NCBI RefSeq assembly: GCF_014646255.1
Contig: NZ_BMNC01000009.1
Span: forward strand, 1-64,000
Source of the DNA: Lentzea pudingi
Lineage (GTDB): Bacteria; Actinomycetota; Actinomycetes; Mycobacteriales; Pseudonocardiaceae
Length of the DNA stretch: 64,000 nucleotides
Direction of reading: 5' to 3'
Under the pieces are notes generated by a model, which worked only from the letters and a program-made list of their open reading frames with translations, had not been told where the DNA came from and did no database searches. Positions 15,304 to 24,479 of this stretch are shown here, one piece after another. The position numbers and the translations under genes were made by a program. Numbering within the stretch: the first letter of the stretch is position 1; each line of letters begins with the position of its first letter.

Positions 15304-17264
15304 GGAGCAGGTGCGATCAGCTCGTTGAGCATCCGGTCCCGCAACCACACGGCGAACTCGTCCGCGGGCAACGGCCTGCTCAGGCAGTACCCCTGCACGA
15401 TGTCGCAGCCCAGGGCGGCGAGGGCGGTCCACGTCTCCTCGTCCTCGACGCCCTCGGCCACGACCTCCAGCTCGAGGTTGTGCGCGAGTCCGAGCAACGA
15501 GCGGGTGATCGCGCCGCTGGACGAGTCCGAGCGCATGTTCGTGGTGAACGAACGGTCGATCTTCATCTCGTGCACCGGCATCGTGCGCAGGTAGGCGATG
15601 GACGAGTAGCCGGTGCCGAAGTCGTCGATCGACAGCCGCACGCCCAGTTCCCGCAGGCGCGTCAGCACGTCGGTCGCGCGGAGCGGGTCGGCGATGATAG
15701 CGCTCTCGGTGATCTCCAGGGTCAGCACGTCCGGCGGGCGCCCGTGGCGGTGCAGCGCGGCGGCGACCTGCTCGGGGAACGTCCTGTCCTGCAGGCACTG
15801 CGCGCCGACGTTGACCGAGATCGGGACGTCCCAGCCGGTGAGGTGCCAGGTGTGGCACTGGGCCAGGGCGTGGTCGAGCACGTACCGGGTGAGCGGCTCG
15901 ATGAGCCCGGTCTCCTCGGCGGCCGGGATGAACCTGTCCGGGCCGAGCAGTCCGAGGCGCGGGTGCTGCCAGCGGCACAGGACCTCGGCGCCGCAGACCG
16001 TGCCGGTGCGCAGGTCGGCCTTCGGCTGGTAGTGCAGGACGAGCTCGGCCTGGTCGATGGCGCGGCGCAGGTCGCTGATCACCGTGAGCTGGGCCGCGTT
16101 GTGCTGGTCGAGGCAGGGTTCGTAGACCGACGTGCCGAGGTGGGCGCGCTTGGCCGTGTACATCGCGATGTCCGCGTGCTGGAGGAGTTCGTGCGCGTCG
16201 GCGGAGTCCGTCGGGTACAGCGCGACGCCGATGCTGCAGCCGACGTCGACCGTGAGACCGTCGAGGTCGACGGCCTCGTCCAGCGCGCGGTGCACGCGTT
16301 CGGCGACGATCAGGGCGTTCGCGGCCGTGCTCACCGACGGCAGCAGGACGGCGAACTCGTCGCCGCCGAGCCTCGCCACGGTGTCGACCTCGCGCACGGC
16401 GCCGGTCAGGCGGGTCGCGACCAGTTGGAGGAGCCGGTCCCCGAACGCGTGGCCGAGGGTGTCGTTGATCGGCTTGAACCGGTTGAGGTCGATCAGGAAC
16501 AGGCCGAGCGGGTCACCGGTCTGGTTGCTGCGGCGGATGGCCTGCGTGGTGCGCTCGGTCAGCAGCGTGCGGTTGGCGAGGCCGGTCAGCGCGTCGTGCA
16601 TCGCCTCGTGCTCGCTCTTGGCGGCCTGGCGCAGGATCTTGCGGCGGTGGCCGAGCAGCACCACGCCGCACAGGCCGACCAGGCCGAGGTCGACGACGAA
16701 CGCGACGATCGCGGCGACCCGGAGGCGGCCGTTGCGCAGTTCCGCGGAGCGCAGGTAGTCGGTGGTCTCCAGGCGTTTGAGCTGCACGACCGTGGAGAGC
16801 TGTTTGCGCAACGACACCAGCGTGAGCTCGGCCTCGTACGCCTTGCGCAACGACGCGGCGGAGTCGCCCCGGTCGCCGGCCGCGACCGTCTCGCGCAGCA
16901 GACCGCTGTAATCGCCGTAGAGGTCACCGACGATCGTGGCCGCGCGGACGTCGGCGGGCGTGCCGTTCGAGCGCAACCAGCGCAGGCTCTCGTCCGCGGC
17001 ACCGGCGGCGTTCGCGACGGGCTGGCGCATCACCGGCGTGCCGGATCGGACGTAGTCGGTGAGGGCGTGGTCGGCGACGTCGACGTTCTGCACGACCAGG
17101 CCCCAGTGGTCGCTGGCCTCGTTGAGCTCGTGCAGGTGGGTGGCGGCCTGCTGCATGCTCAGGCTCGTCCACAGCGCGAGGCCTGCCAGCGCGGCGAGGC
17201 CGACCGTCAGGCTGATGACGGTCGTCTGCACCGTGGTGCGAGCCTCGACCCAATTCGACAGCAT
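15300..17264 (-). CDS. Two-TM GGDEF-EAL protein, copy 1
   Basis: A 654-aa cyclic-di-GMP enzyme. TM1 about residues 14-35, an extracytoplasmic helical region about 36-180, TM2 about 183-204, GGDEF domain about 218-375 and EAL domain about 390-640. GGDEF is intact (300-304) with an I-site R291-x-x-D294. The EAL signature is E427-V-L, but other phosphodiesterase residues remain: N in SVNVG, E in LEITES, D-D in IDDFGTGYSS, K in HEMKIDRSF, E in AEGVED, Q in VQGY. Could make or degrade c-di-GMP. It is divergent from a binding-protein-like lipoprotein, and a paralogous pair is at 37497-40450; I infer the lipoprotein is its sensor partner. Confidence 0.93.
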   Translation of the reverse strand: MLSNWVEARTTVQTTVISLTVGLAALAGLALWTSLSMQQAATHLHELNEASDHWGLVVQNVDVADHALTDYVRSGTPVMRQPVANAAGAADESLRWLRSNGTPADVRAATIVGDLYGDYSGLLRETVAAGDRGDSAASLRKAYEAELTLVSLRKQLSTVVQLKRLETTDYLRSAELRNGRLRVAAIVAFVVDLGLVGLCGVVLLGHRRKILRQAAKSEHEAMHDALTGLANRTLLTERTTQAIRRSNQTGDPLGLFLIDLNRFKPINDTLGHAFGDRLLQLVATRLTGAVREVDTVARLGGDEFAVLLPSVSTAANALIVAERVHRALDEAVDLDGLTVDVGCSIGVALYPTDSADAHELLQHADIAMYTAKRAHLGTSVYEPCLDQHNAAQLTVISDLRRAIDQAELVLHYQPKADLRTGTVCGAEVLCRWQHPRLGLLGPDRFIPAAEETGLIEPLTRYVLDHALAQCHTWHLTGWDVPISVNVGAQCLQDRTFPEQVAAALHRHGRPPDVLTLEITESAIIADPLRATDVLTRLRELGVRLSIDDFGTGYSSIAYLRTMPVHEMKIDRSFTTNMRSDSSSGAITRSLLGLAHNLELEVVAEGVEDEETWTALAALGCDIVQGYCLSRPLPADEFAVWLRDRMLNELIAPAP

Positions 17265-17404
17265 CTATTGGCGCCTCACGTGGACATCGCTTTCCGGCGA
17301 AGGTGCTATTGGTACGCAGCCAAAGGATTCCACGCAAGCCGACACCACGACCAGCGGTGCACTAACCTTGACCGCTTTCCTCGACCAACTGATGGGGCTT
17401 CTCC

Positions 17405-18460
17405 ATGGTCCGCGCTGTCCGTGCCGTCCTGCCTGCGGTTTTGCTCGCGGTGACGGGGGTGAGCGGATGCGGAGCGGCGCAGACGTCCGATGACCCGCCC
17501 ACAATCGGGTTCCTGGCGCAGAACACCAGCCGCGACTTCTCCCGCGAGATGAGCGAGGGTTTCCAGGCGGGCGTGTCGATCGCGGGTGGTGTCCGGGCGG
17601 AGGTCACCGGACCGGACACGCACGACGGTCTCAAGCAGGTCGAGCTGCTGAGGGACCTGGCGACCCGCGCCAAGGGCGGCATCGGGGTGTCGGCGGTGGC
17701 GCCGGAGCTCATGGCCGAGCCGGTGGCCCAGGTGATCGGGCAGGGCATCCCGGTGATGGCGGTCGCGGGCGGCCAGGTCGCGCCGGGCAGCGGCGTCAAG
17801 CTCATGATCGAGAACGACGGCTTCGAGCTGGGCAAGGTGCTCGCGGACGCGACGGCCGACCGGTTGCCCCCGGACGCCGCGGGCAAGGTCGTGATCGGCA
17901 GCAACTCCCCCGGCATGCCCGCGCTCGACCGGCGGGCGCTGGGGATGCGGGCCCGGCTCGCGGAACGGCTGCCGAAGCTGCAGGTCATCGGCCCGCTCGA
18001 CACCGGGCGCGACCTCACGACGAACCTCGCCACGTGGCAGCGGCTGGCCGACGCGAACCAGGACGCCCTCGCGTTGCTCGGCGCCGGTGACGTCGACGCG
18101 ATCAACCTCGCGACCGTGCACGCGGAGAAGAACGCGACGTGGCTGGCCGCGGCGTTCAGCATCGACCCGAAGGCGCTGCAGGGCGTCAAGGAGGGCCATC
18201 TGTTCGCGACGATCTCCGCCGAGCACTTCCTCAAGGGCGCGGTGGCCGGGTGGATGCTCGCCCAGCACGCCAAGAGCGGCCGGAGCCTGCCGGAGGGCTG
18301 GTTCGTCGCACCCGGACTGCTGGTGCAGGCGTCCAACGTGGACGAGATCATCCACCGCCAGTCCGGTGAGGCCACCCGGCTGGAGGCCGCACGGCCGCAG
18401 ATCGACGCCCTCACCGCGAACTCGCTGAAGTACCTGCGTCCACTGGACCAGGCGCGCTGA
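17405..18460 (+). CDS. Sugar-binding-type lipoprotein, copy 1 (orphan)
   Basis: A 351-aa type-1 periplasmic-binding-protein-like lipoprotein. Signal and lipobox: VLLAVTGVSGC, with Cys22 the likely lipidated residue. The two-lobe fold is indicated by TIGFLAQNTSRDFSREMSEGF at the first strand, KGGIGVSAVAPELM, and ALGMRARLAERLPKLQVIGP in the second lobe. ABC transporters of the ribose type use such proteins, but no permease or ATPase gene is here; instead it is divergent from a GGDEF-EAL membrane protein, 140 nt apart. Its paralogue at 37497-38531 ends in the same RPL-D/E-QAR and is coupled to another GGDEF-EAL. Probable extracellular ligand receptor for c-di-GMP signalling. Confidence 0.85.
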   Translation: MVRAVRAVLPAVLLAVTGVSGCGAAQTSDDPPTIGFLAQNTSRDFSREMSEGFQAGVSIAGGVRAEVTGPDTHDGLKQVELLRDLATRAKGGIGVSAVAPELMAEPVAQVIGQGIPVMAVAGGQVAPGSGVKLMIENDGFELGKVLADATADRLPPDAAGKVVIGSNSPGMPALDRRALGMRARLAERLPKLQVIGPLDTGRDLTTNLATWQRLADANQDALALLGAGDVDAINLATVHAEKNATWLAAAFSIDPKALQGVKEGHLFATISAEHFLKGAVAGWMLAQHAKSGRSLPEGWFVAPGLLVQASNVDEIIHRQSGEATRLEAARPQIDALTANSLKYLRPLDQAR

Positions 18461-18549
18461 GCCAGGCGGCGCAGCAGGCGTTCCACGGCGGTGACAGGCG
18501 GCGGAGGCGTCGGCGAGCATGGCGGCCACCCCCGTCTCCTGGAGGTCGC

Positions 18550-19974
18550 ATGATCACCCGCCGGACGCTCGCGAAATCCGTGGGCGTCGCACTGGCCGTG
18601 GGCGCCACCACCGGCGTCGCGAGCGCGGACACCGAGCACACACGCCGCGGCCGTCATCTGATCCGCGACGGTGCCGTTGTCACCGTCGACAAAGCTCTCG
18701 GGGTGCTGCCCCGCGCGGACGTCCTGATCGACGACGGCAGGATCGCCGCCGTCGGTCGTGACCTGGACGCCCGCGGCGCGAAGGTGGTCGACGCGACCGG
18801 CATGATCGTGATGCCCGGTTTCGTCAACACCCACCACCACATGTGGAGCGCGCTGGGCCGCAACTTCGTGGCCGACGGCTTCCCGTACTTCGCGGCGAAA
18901 CGGGCGACCTCCACGCTGTACGAGGCCGCGGACGTCTACCGCAGCGTCCTGCTCGGACTCGCCGAACTGGCGAACGCGGGCGTGACGACCGTCCACAACT
19001 GGTCCAACAACACCCGCTCCCCCGCGCACGCCGACGCCGAACTGCGCGCGCACCGCGATGGCTTGTTGCGCGCCCGCTTCTCGTACGGCCACGTCGACCA
19101 GATGCCACGGGACGTGCCGATGGACCTGACGGACGTGGATCGGGTGCGGCAGCAGTACTTCGCGGGCGGCACGGCGTTCGACGGCCTGGTGCACCTCGGC
19201 GTGTGCGTGCGCGGGTTGTCGCAGAGCGCGGAGCCGGCGTTCTTCGCGGACATGGAGGGCGTGGTGGGACGCGGTCTGCCGGTCGCGATCCACGCCGGTC
19301 AGTCGCCACCGCGGATCGTGGACGCGGCCGACTACGAACGCCGCGGCTGGCTCGGTCCCCAGACGTTGCTGTGCCACTACGTCACGGCGCTGGACAGCGA
19401 CATGGAGATCATGGCGCGGACCGGGACGCCGCTGTCGTGGTCGCCGCACTCGGAGTTCCGGCTCGGCGCCGCGGGTGATCCGCGGGACGCGCTGCTGCGG
19501 TTCCGCCGGGTCGGGGTGCCGGTGTCGCTGTCGTCGGACGCCACGTCCATCGCGCCGTCGGACATGTTCGAGGCGATGCGGCTCGTCTGGAACACCGGCA
19601 TCCCCTGGGCAGGAACGCCTTCCGCCGGTCTGCCCGAGGTCGGGTTCCGCGACGTGCTGGAGATGGCGACCCTGAACGGCGCCCGCGCGCTGGGCCTCGG
19701 CGACGTCACCGGGTCGATCACCGTGGGCAAGCGCGCGGACGTGATCCTCGTGCGTGCCAACGACATCAACCTCGCACCGGGCGGGTTGTTCGAGACGACG
19801 CTGGTGCAGGCGGCGACCGCGGCCAACGTGGACACGGTGTTCTCGGACGGCCGGATCGTCAAGCGCGGCGGCCGCCTCGTGGCCTACGACGTCGACCGGA
19901 TCGTGCGGGACGCGCGGGCTTCGTCGCTGCGCATCCGCACGACCGCGGGCGGGATCCTCACGCCCCCGAGCTGA
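18550..19974 (+). CDS. TAT-exported amidohydrolase (cytosine deaminase/chlorohydrolase type)
   Basis: A 474-aa metal-dependent hydrolase. N-terminal MITRRTLAKSVGVALAVGATT is a twin-arginine-type signal; GGAGG precedes ATG. Metal-site motifs in order: GFVNTHHHMWS (H-x-H), VAIHAGQ, LLCHYVTALD and SLSSDATS, as in the ATZ/TRZ-guanine deaminase branch. The composite N/C-terminal beta-sandwich is shown by VITVDK... and GKRADVILVRAND. Likely deaminates or hydrolyses an N-heterocycle outside the membrane; substrate unknown. Converges with the next gene, overlapping 17 nt. Confidence 0.87.
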   Translation: MITRRTLAKSVGVALAVGATTGVASADTEHTRRGRHLIRDGAVVTVDKALGVLPRADVLIDDGRIAAVGRDLDARGAKVVDATGMIVMPGFVNTHHHMWSALGRNFVADGFPYFAAKRATSTLYEAADVYRSVLLGLAELANAGVTTVHNWSNNTRSPAHADAELRAHRDGLLRARFSYGHVDQMPRDVPMDLTDVDRVRQQYFAGGTAFDGLVHLGVCVRGLSQSAEPAFFADMEGVVGRGLPVAIHAGQSPPRIVDAADYERRGWLGPQTLLCHYVTALDSDMEIMARTGTPLSWSPHSEFRLGAAGDPRDALLRFRRVGVPVSLSSDATSIAPSDMFEAMRLVWNTGIPWAGTPSAGLPEVGFRDVLEMATLNGARALGLGDVTGSITVGKRADVILVRANDINLAPGGLFETTLVQAATAANVDTVFSDGRIVKRGGRLVAYDVDRIVRDARASSLRIRTTAGGILTPPS

Positions 19975-20944
19975 TGTCGAGCACGGCCTTGGTGAACGCC
20001 TCCGGGGCCTCCTGCGGGACGTTGTGCCCGATGCCGTCGAGGATCCGGTGCTCGTAGCGTCCGCTGAACTGCTTGCGGTACGCCATGCCGTCCTTGTTCG
20101 GCCCGTCGAAGTCGCTGGCGATCGTGATCGTCGGAACGCTGATCACCGGCTTGGCCTGCAGCTTTCGCTCGAGCCCGTCGTAGCGGTGCTCGCCCTGCGC
20201 GAGCTGCAGGCGCCAGCGGTAGTTGTGGATGACGATGGCGACGTGGTCGGGGTTCTTCCAGGCCGTCGCGCTCTGGGCGTAGGTGGCCTCGTCGAAGTTC
20301 CACTGGGGCGAGGCCAGCTTCCAGATGAGCTTGTTGAACTCGTAGGAGTTCTGCTCGTACCCCTTCACACCCCGGTCGGTCGCGAAGTAGTACTGGTACC
20401 ACCAGCCGAGTTCCGCCTGAGGGGACAGCGGTTCCTGGTTCTGCTGGAGGTTGACGACGAGGTAGCCGCTGACCGACACGAGCGCCTTGACGCGTTCGGG
20501 CCAGAGTGCGGCGGTGATGCACGCAGTCCGCGCACCCCAGTCGAACCCGGCGACGGTCGCCTTGCGGATCTTCAGCGCGTCCATGAACGCGATGACGTCG
20601 GCGGCGAGGGCGGACTGCTGGCCGTTGCGCATCGTGCGCGCGTGCAGGAAGCGGGTGGGACCGTAGCCACGCAGGTACGGGATGAGGACGCGCTGGCCTC
20701 GTGCGGCCAGGGCCGGTGCCACGTCGACGTAGCTGTGGACGTCGTAGGGCCAGCCGTGCAGCAGGATCGTGACCGGGCCGTCGGCCGGGCCGATCTCCAC
20801 GTAACCGATGTCGAGCAGGCCGGCCCGGACCTGCTTGACCGGGCCCCAGGACGGCGTGGAGGCGTGCGCGGTCGCGGTGGTCACGAGGGGTGCCGCGAGG
20901 CCCGCCACGGCCACTGCCTGGGAGAACTGTCGCCTGCTGATCAT
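19958..20944 (-). CDS. TAT-exported alpha/beta hydrolase (epoxide hydrolase-like)
   Basis: A 328-aa hydrolase with a twin-arginine signal (MISRRQFSQAVAVAGLAAP). The oxyanion motif HGWPYD and nucleophile GFDWGART (Asp nucleophile, as in epoxide hydrolases and haloalkane dehalogenases) are clear; the final His is in DGIGHNVPQEAP. A helical cap lies between about 165 and 250. Epoxide hydrolases generally use two cap tyrosines; Tyr-rich stretches (WWYQYYF) could supply them. It is 63 nt downstream of the LuxR-type regulator on the same strand, a likely functional link. Confidence 0.85.
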   Translation of the reverse strand: MISRRQFSQAVAVAGLAAPLVTTATAHASTPSWGPVKQVRAGLLDIGYVEIGPADGPVTILLHGWPYDVHSYVDVAPALAARGQRVLIPYLRGYGPTRFLHARTMRNGQQSALAADVIAFMDALKIRKATVAGFDWGARTACITAALWPERVKALVSVSGYLVVNLQQNQEPLSPQAELGWWYQYYFATDRGVKGYEQNSYEFNKLIWKLASPQWNFDEATYAQSATAWKNPDHVAIVIHNYRWRLQLAQGEHRYDGLERKLQAKPVISVPTITIASDFDGPNKDGMAYRKQFSGRYEHRILDGIGHNVPQEAPEAFTKAVLDISSGA

Positions 20945-21007
20945 GGCATCGACCGTAGGGGCGGTGACCTGGGCGTCGCGAGCGTCAGGTGACGGTGATC
21001 GGGTACG

Positions 21008-23494
21008 TCACTCCGCCAGGGCGTCGCGCAGTTCGGCCCGAGCCGTGACCCCGAGCTTGGGGAAGATCCGGTGCAGGTGGGTGCTGACCGTGCGGTGCGA
21101 CAGGTGCAGCCGCTCCCCGATCTCCTTGTTGGTCAGCCCGTCCGCCGCCATCCGCGCGATCGTCAGCTCGTGCTCGGTCAGCTCGCCGTTGCCACCCCGC
21201 GACTCACCGGACGCCCGCAGCTCCTCGCGAGCGCGTTCCGCCCAGTCCCTCGTGCCGAACGCCTCGAACGCCTCCGCGGCCGCCTTGAGGTGCGGCCGGG
21301 CCTGGGCTGCCCGCCGCTGCCTGCGCAACCACGCGCCGAACGCGAGCTGCACCCGTGCGCGGTCCCACGGCGAGCTGTCCGCGTCGAGAGCCGTCTCGAA
21401 CAGCGCTTCGGCGTGGTCGTCCGCCGCCAGGAGGGCCCGGGCGTACCTCAGGCCGGACGCCAGCGCGGGCGAAGCAGTGGCGGCGTCGAGCTCCTCGACG
21501 ATCTTGCGCGCCTCGTCGGCGTGGCCGCTGCGGGTCGCGGCCTCGACCAGTTCGGGCAGCACGTACCGCCGCAGGGCCAGCTGGTGGGCGGGGTCGGCCG
21601 GGTCGTGAACGCGGCGCGCGGCGGCGAACGCGTCGGCGTAGCGGCCCTCTCCCAGCGCGGCCAGGCTCCTGGCCAGCTGGACGGTGGCGAGCACCGGCCG
21701 CGCACCGGCGGCCAGGCCGATCCGTTCGGCGTCCGCGGCGAGCTCGGCGGACCGCTCGTGCTCTCCGTGCAGGGCGGCGATCTCCGCCAGCACGGCCGTG
21801 GCCAGGCCGAGCATGTACGGCTGGCCGGTCTCCTCGGCGAGGCGGGCGGCCTCCTCGGCCACCGGTTCGGCGGCGGCCACGTCGCCCAGGCGGGTGCGGC
21901 TCCAGGCCTCGACGGCGAGGGCCCTGGCGAGGAGCCCGAACTGTCCCTGCGCCCGGAAACCCCGTTGGGCGGCAAGGGAGAAGCGCACGGAGTCGGCGAA
22001 CGCGCCCACCTGGAGGGCGGCGCTGCCGAGCAGCCGGAGGGTGGCGGGGTCGTCGCGCTTCCCCCGAGCCTCCCGCAGCCCCGCCACCACCGCATCGCCC
22101 TGCCGCACCGGGCACACGTAGGCCGTCATCGCCAGCATGCGCGGATCACGCGGGTCGATCGGCAACGTCCGCGCCACCGCGGCGATCCGTTCCCGGGTGG
22201 CGGCCCCGGGCTCGACCCAGAAGCACCGCATCGCGACGCTCCAGAAGATCCGCAGGCCCAGTTCGACGTCGCCGCCGGCCACCACGGACTCGGCCAGCCC
22301 GACCAACTCGCCCGGCCCCGCCACGCCCACGCCGTCGTCGAACGCCGTGGGCAACCACGTCACGAGCGCGCGCTCGCGCGGGGTGAGGTCGAGGCCGCGC
22401 ACGTCGAGCAGGATCCGTTCGACGTCGTCCCGCCGTCCCGCCTCGGTCGACAGTTCGGCCGCCCGCAACAACCTCCGGGCCCGCTGACCGGCTTCCCCCA
22501 GCTCAGCGGCCCGTTCCAGCGCGCTCACCGCACTGGCCGCGCCACCGCGTCGCAACGCCCGGCCGGCCGTCTTCTCCAGCAGGCAGGCCACGTTCTCGTC
22601 GGCCCCGGTCGCCGCGCCCGCCAGGTGCCACGCGCGGCGGTCCGGCTCACCGGTCACGAAGGCGAGACGGCGGTGGGTGTCGCGCACTTCCGAGACGTCG
22701 GCCGCGCGCACGATCGCCGACCTGATCAACGGGTGCCGAAAGGCGCCGCCGGAGTCCACCAGCCTGGCCTCGACCGCGGGCGCGAGGTCCACGGGAGACT
22801 CGCCGCCGAGGGCCAGCACGAGCAACGCCGACCGCACCTCGGCGGGCAGGGCCGAGGCACGCGCGGCGAACGTCTCCTCCAGGGAACCGCCGCCGAACGG
22901 GAGCTCGGTCAACGCCAGCGGGTTTCCGGCCGCCTGCGCGAGCACCCACGACCGGCGTTCGGGATCCAGGCCGGGCGCGGCGGCATCGAGCACCCGCGAC
23001 GACTCGGCGGCCGCCAGCGGTTCCAGAGAGAGCACGGGCACCCCGGCGAACACCGGCGTCCTCGCGGCCACCACCAGCGTGCTTGCGGACAGGCGGCGGG
23101 CCACGAACCCGAGGACGTCCAGGCTCGCCTGGTCGAGCCAGTGCGCGTCGTCGACCAGCACGACGGCCCGGGCCGCGTCGAGCACATCGAGCGCGGCGAG
23201 CCCCACCAGGTGCACGGGCGGCACGTCACCGTCGGAGAGTCCGAAGACGACCTCCAGCGCGACCCGCCGCACACCGGGCAGCGCGGACAGGTCGAGGAAC
23301 GGGTGCAGGACCTGGTGCAGTCCGGCGTAGGGCAGGTCCTGCTCGGCCTCGACACCGACGACCCGGTGGCCGTCGAGGCAGGCGAGCAACGCCGACTTGC
23401 CCACGCCGGGCTCGCCGATGACGAGCAACGACCCGCCGGAGCCCGCCAGCGCGGCCAGCCGCTCCCGTTCCCGATCCCGCCCGACCAGCGACAC
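21008..23494 (-). CDS. Large ATP-binding LuxR-family regulator (LAL type)
   Basis: An 828-aa regulator. An N-terminal AAA/STAND ATPase has Walker A GEPGVGKS (27-34) and Walker B AVVLVDDAHW. A long helical, TPR-like middle (about 330-750) is followed by a C-terminal LuxR HTH (about 765-825: LTEHELTIARMAADGLTNKEIGERLHLSHRTVSTHLHRIFPKLGV). LAL regulators switch on when ATP and ligand bind and often activate neighbouring catabolic or secondary-metabolite genes; here it is followed by the exported hydrolase. Start GTG 23494. Confidence 0.93.
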   Translation of the reverse strand: MSLVGRDRERERLAALAGSGGSLLVIGEPGVGKSALLACLDGHRVVGVEAEQDLPYAGLHQVLHPFLDLSALPGVRRVALEVVFGLSDGDVPPVHLVGLAALDVLDAARAVVLVDDAHWLDQASLDVLGFVARRLSASTLVVAARTPVFAGVPVLSLEPLAAAESSRVLDAAAPGLDPERRSWVLAQAAGNPLALTELPFGGGSLEETFAARASALPAEVRSALLVLALGGESPVDLAPAVEARLVDSGGAFRHPLIRSAIVRAADVSEVRDTHRRLAFVTGEPDRRAWHLAGAATGADENVACLLEKTAGRALRRGGAASAVSALERAAELGEAGQRARRLLRAAELSTEAGRRDDVERILLDVRGLDLTPRERALVTWLPTAFDDGVGVAGPGELVGLAESVVAGGDVELGLRIFWSVAMRCFWVEPGAATRERIAAVARTLPIDPRDPRMLAMTAYVCPVRQGDAVVAGLREARGKRDDPATLRLLGSAALQVGAFADSVRFSLAAQRGFRAQGQFGLLARALAVEAWSRTRLGDVAAAEPVAEEAARLAEETGQPYMLGLATAVLAEIAALHGEHERSAELAADAERIGLAAGARPVLATVQLARSLAALGEGRYADAFAAARRVHDPADPAHQLALRRYVLPELVEAATRSGHADEARKIVEELDAATASPALASGLRYARALLAADDHAEALFETALDADSSPWDRARVQLAFGAWLRRQRRAAQARPHLKAAAEAFEAFGTRDWAERAREELRASGESRGGNGELTEHELTIARMAADGLTNKEIGERLHLSHRTVSTHLHRIFPKLGVTARAELRDALAE

Positions 23495-23535
23495 CCGCCG
23501 ACCACCCCGTTCGTTGATCCGTACGGACTAGGGTG

Positions 23536-24420
23536 TCAGAAAGTCCAGACCGCGCGCTTGCCCGGACCCACCACCAGCGTGGACGTGCCCAGCTTCTCGA
23601 CGTGTCGCCCGACCACGCGGTTCAGTGCGAACTCGACCCGCTCGAGCCCGGTCCGCCCGAGCGGCGCCTCGTCGAACCGCATCGTGGTGCCGCCGCGGGT
23701 GGCCGTGACCGAGCCGTCCTCGGTCCACAGCGAGAACCCGCCGGCGCGCAGCAGCGGCAGGGTGTCCGCGAGGTCCGATGGGGTGACGGCGAGGCGGATG
23801 AAGGTGATGTCGCGCATCAGCTTGTCCTGGTACGCGTCCGGCAGGTACCGCTCGCGGGTCACGTCGCCGGGGAACCTCGCGGGTCCCACCTTGCTGCGCG
23901 GGTCGTCCATGTACTCGTCGCGGTACTCCATCGCCCAGGCGCCGAACCGCTCGTACTTCTCGACCAGGAACAGCGAGTCGAACCACGGCACGGGCTTGCC
24001 GTCGCCGAAGTCGCGGGTCTGCAGGAAGTCGATCGGCTTCTCCCCCGCGGCACGCAGGCGGACCTTGAGCTTCTCGATGTCACCGTCGCGCTCGGTGGAG
24101 AGCCCGAGACCGGCGGCGCCCAGCTCACCGTCCTGGCCCGGCACGTCCCCGAGCCCGAACACCTCCAGGTAGGTCTCCCTGCCTCGCAGGTAGCGCCCCG
24201 TCCACACCTTGCCGTCGGCGCCGGTCGTGGTGCGCACCTCGAAGTCCGCGAACTCCCTGAGGTAGCGCGAGTGCTCCACCGCGTCGGCGGTGGCACGGTC
24301 GAACGTGCCCCACGCGTGGTTGTAGAACAACAACTGCCGCTCTCCCGCTTGTGCCGGTCCGGCAACCGACACGACCAGGACTACGGCCAAGATCATGCAG
24401 AACACCCGTCGGATCCCCAT
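23536..24420 (-). CDS. Secreted protein of unknown function (resembles DUF5829)
   Basis: A 294-aa protein with an N-terminal signal (VFCMILAVVLVVSVAGPAQA, cleavage near residue 25). The mature part starts LLFYNHAWGTFDRATADAVEHS and contains GRYLRGRETYLEVFGLGDVPGQDG. From memory this resembles the uncharacterised actinobacterial DUF5829 family, but no search was possible. No Shine-Dalgarno precedes ATG 24420, whereas TACGAT lies 7 nt upstream, so the mRNA may be leaderless. Divergent from the methyltransferase gene; 41 nt before the LuxR-type gene on the same strand. Confidence 0.65.
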   Translation of the reverse strand: MGIRRVFCMILAVVLVVSVAGPAQAGERQLLFYNHAWGTFDRATADAVEHSRYLREFADFEVRTTTGADGKVWTGRYLRGRETYLEVFGLGDVPGQDGELGAAGLGLSTERDGDIEKLKVRLRAAGEKPIDFLQTRDFGDGKPVPWFDSLFLVEKYERFGAWAMEYRDEYMDDPRSKVGPARFPGDVTRERYLPDAYQDKLMRDITFIRLAVTPSDLADTLPLLRAGGFSLWTEDGSVTATRGGTTMRFDEAPLGRTGLERVEFALNRVVGRHVEKLGTSTLVVGPGKRAVWTF

Positions 24421-24479
24421 ACAGTCGATCGTAAAACGGACAGGCTCAAGTCGGACTCGAGCCGGACGAAGGGGACTCC

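Noticed and set aside
15300..17264. Loss of phosphodiesterase activity in GGDEF-EAL copy 1
   Set aside because: Although the motif is EVL, the catalytic Glu and all other metal and catalytic residues remain, so inactivity cannot be claimed.
17265..17404. An operator shared with the gap before lipoprotein copy 2 (ATTGGCGCC at 17267 versus ATTGGTGCC at 37422)
   Set aside because: A nine-base near-match in two intergenic regions, not located equivalently relative to the starts, is too weak to call a common site.
14796..17453. Plus-strand open frame of about 885 codons across the M28 and GGDEF-EAL genes
   Set aside because: Arg/Gly/Val-rich composition typical of an antisense frame, no motifs, and it conflicts with two well-supported genes.
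21071..24172. Plus-strand open frame of about 1030 codons over the LuxR-type and secreted-protein genes
   Set aside because: Low-complexity shadow; the minus-strand genes carry Walker, HTH and signal-peptide evidence.
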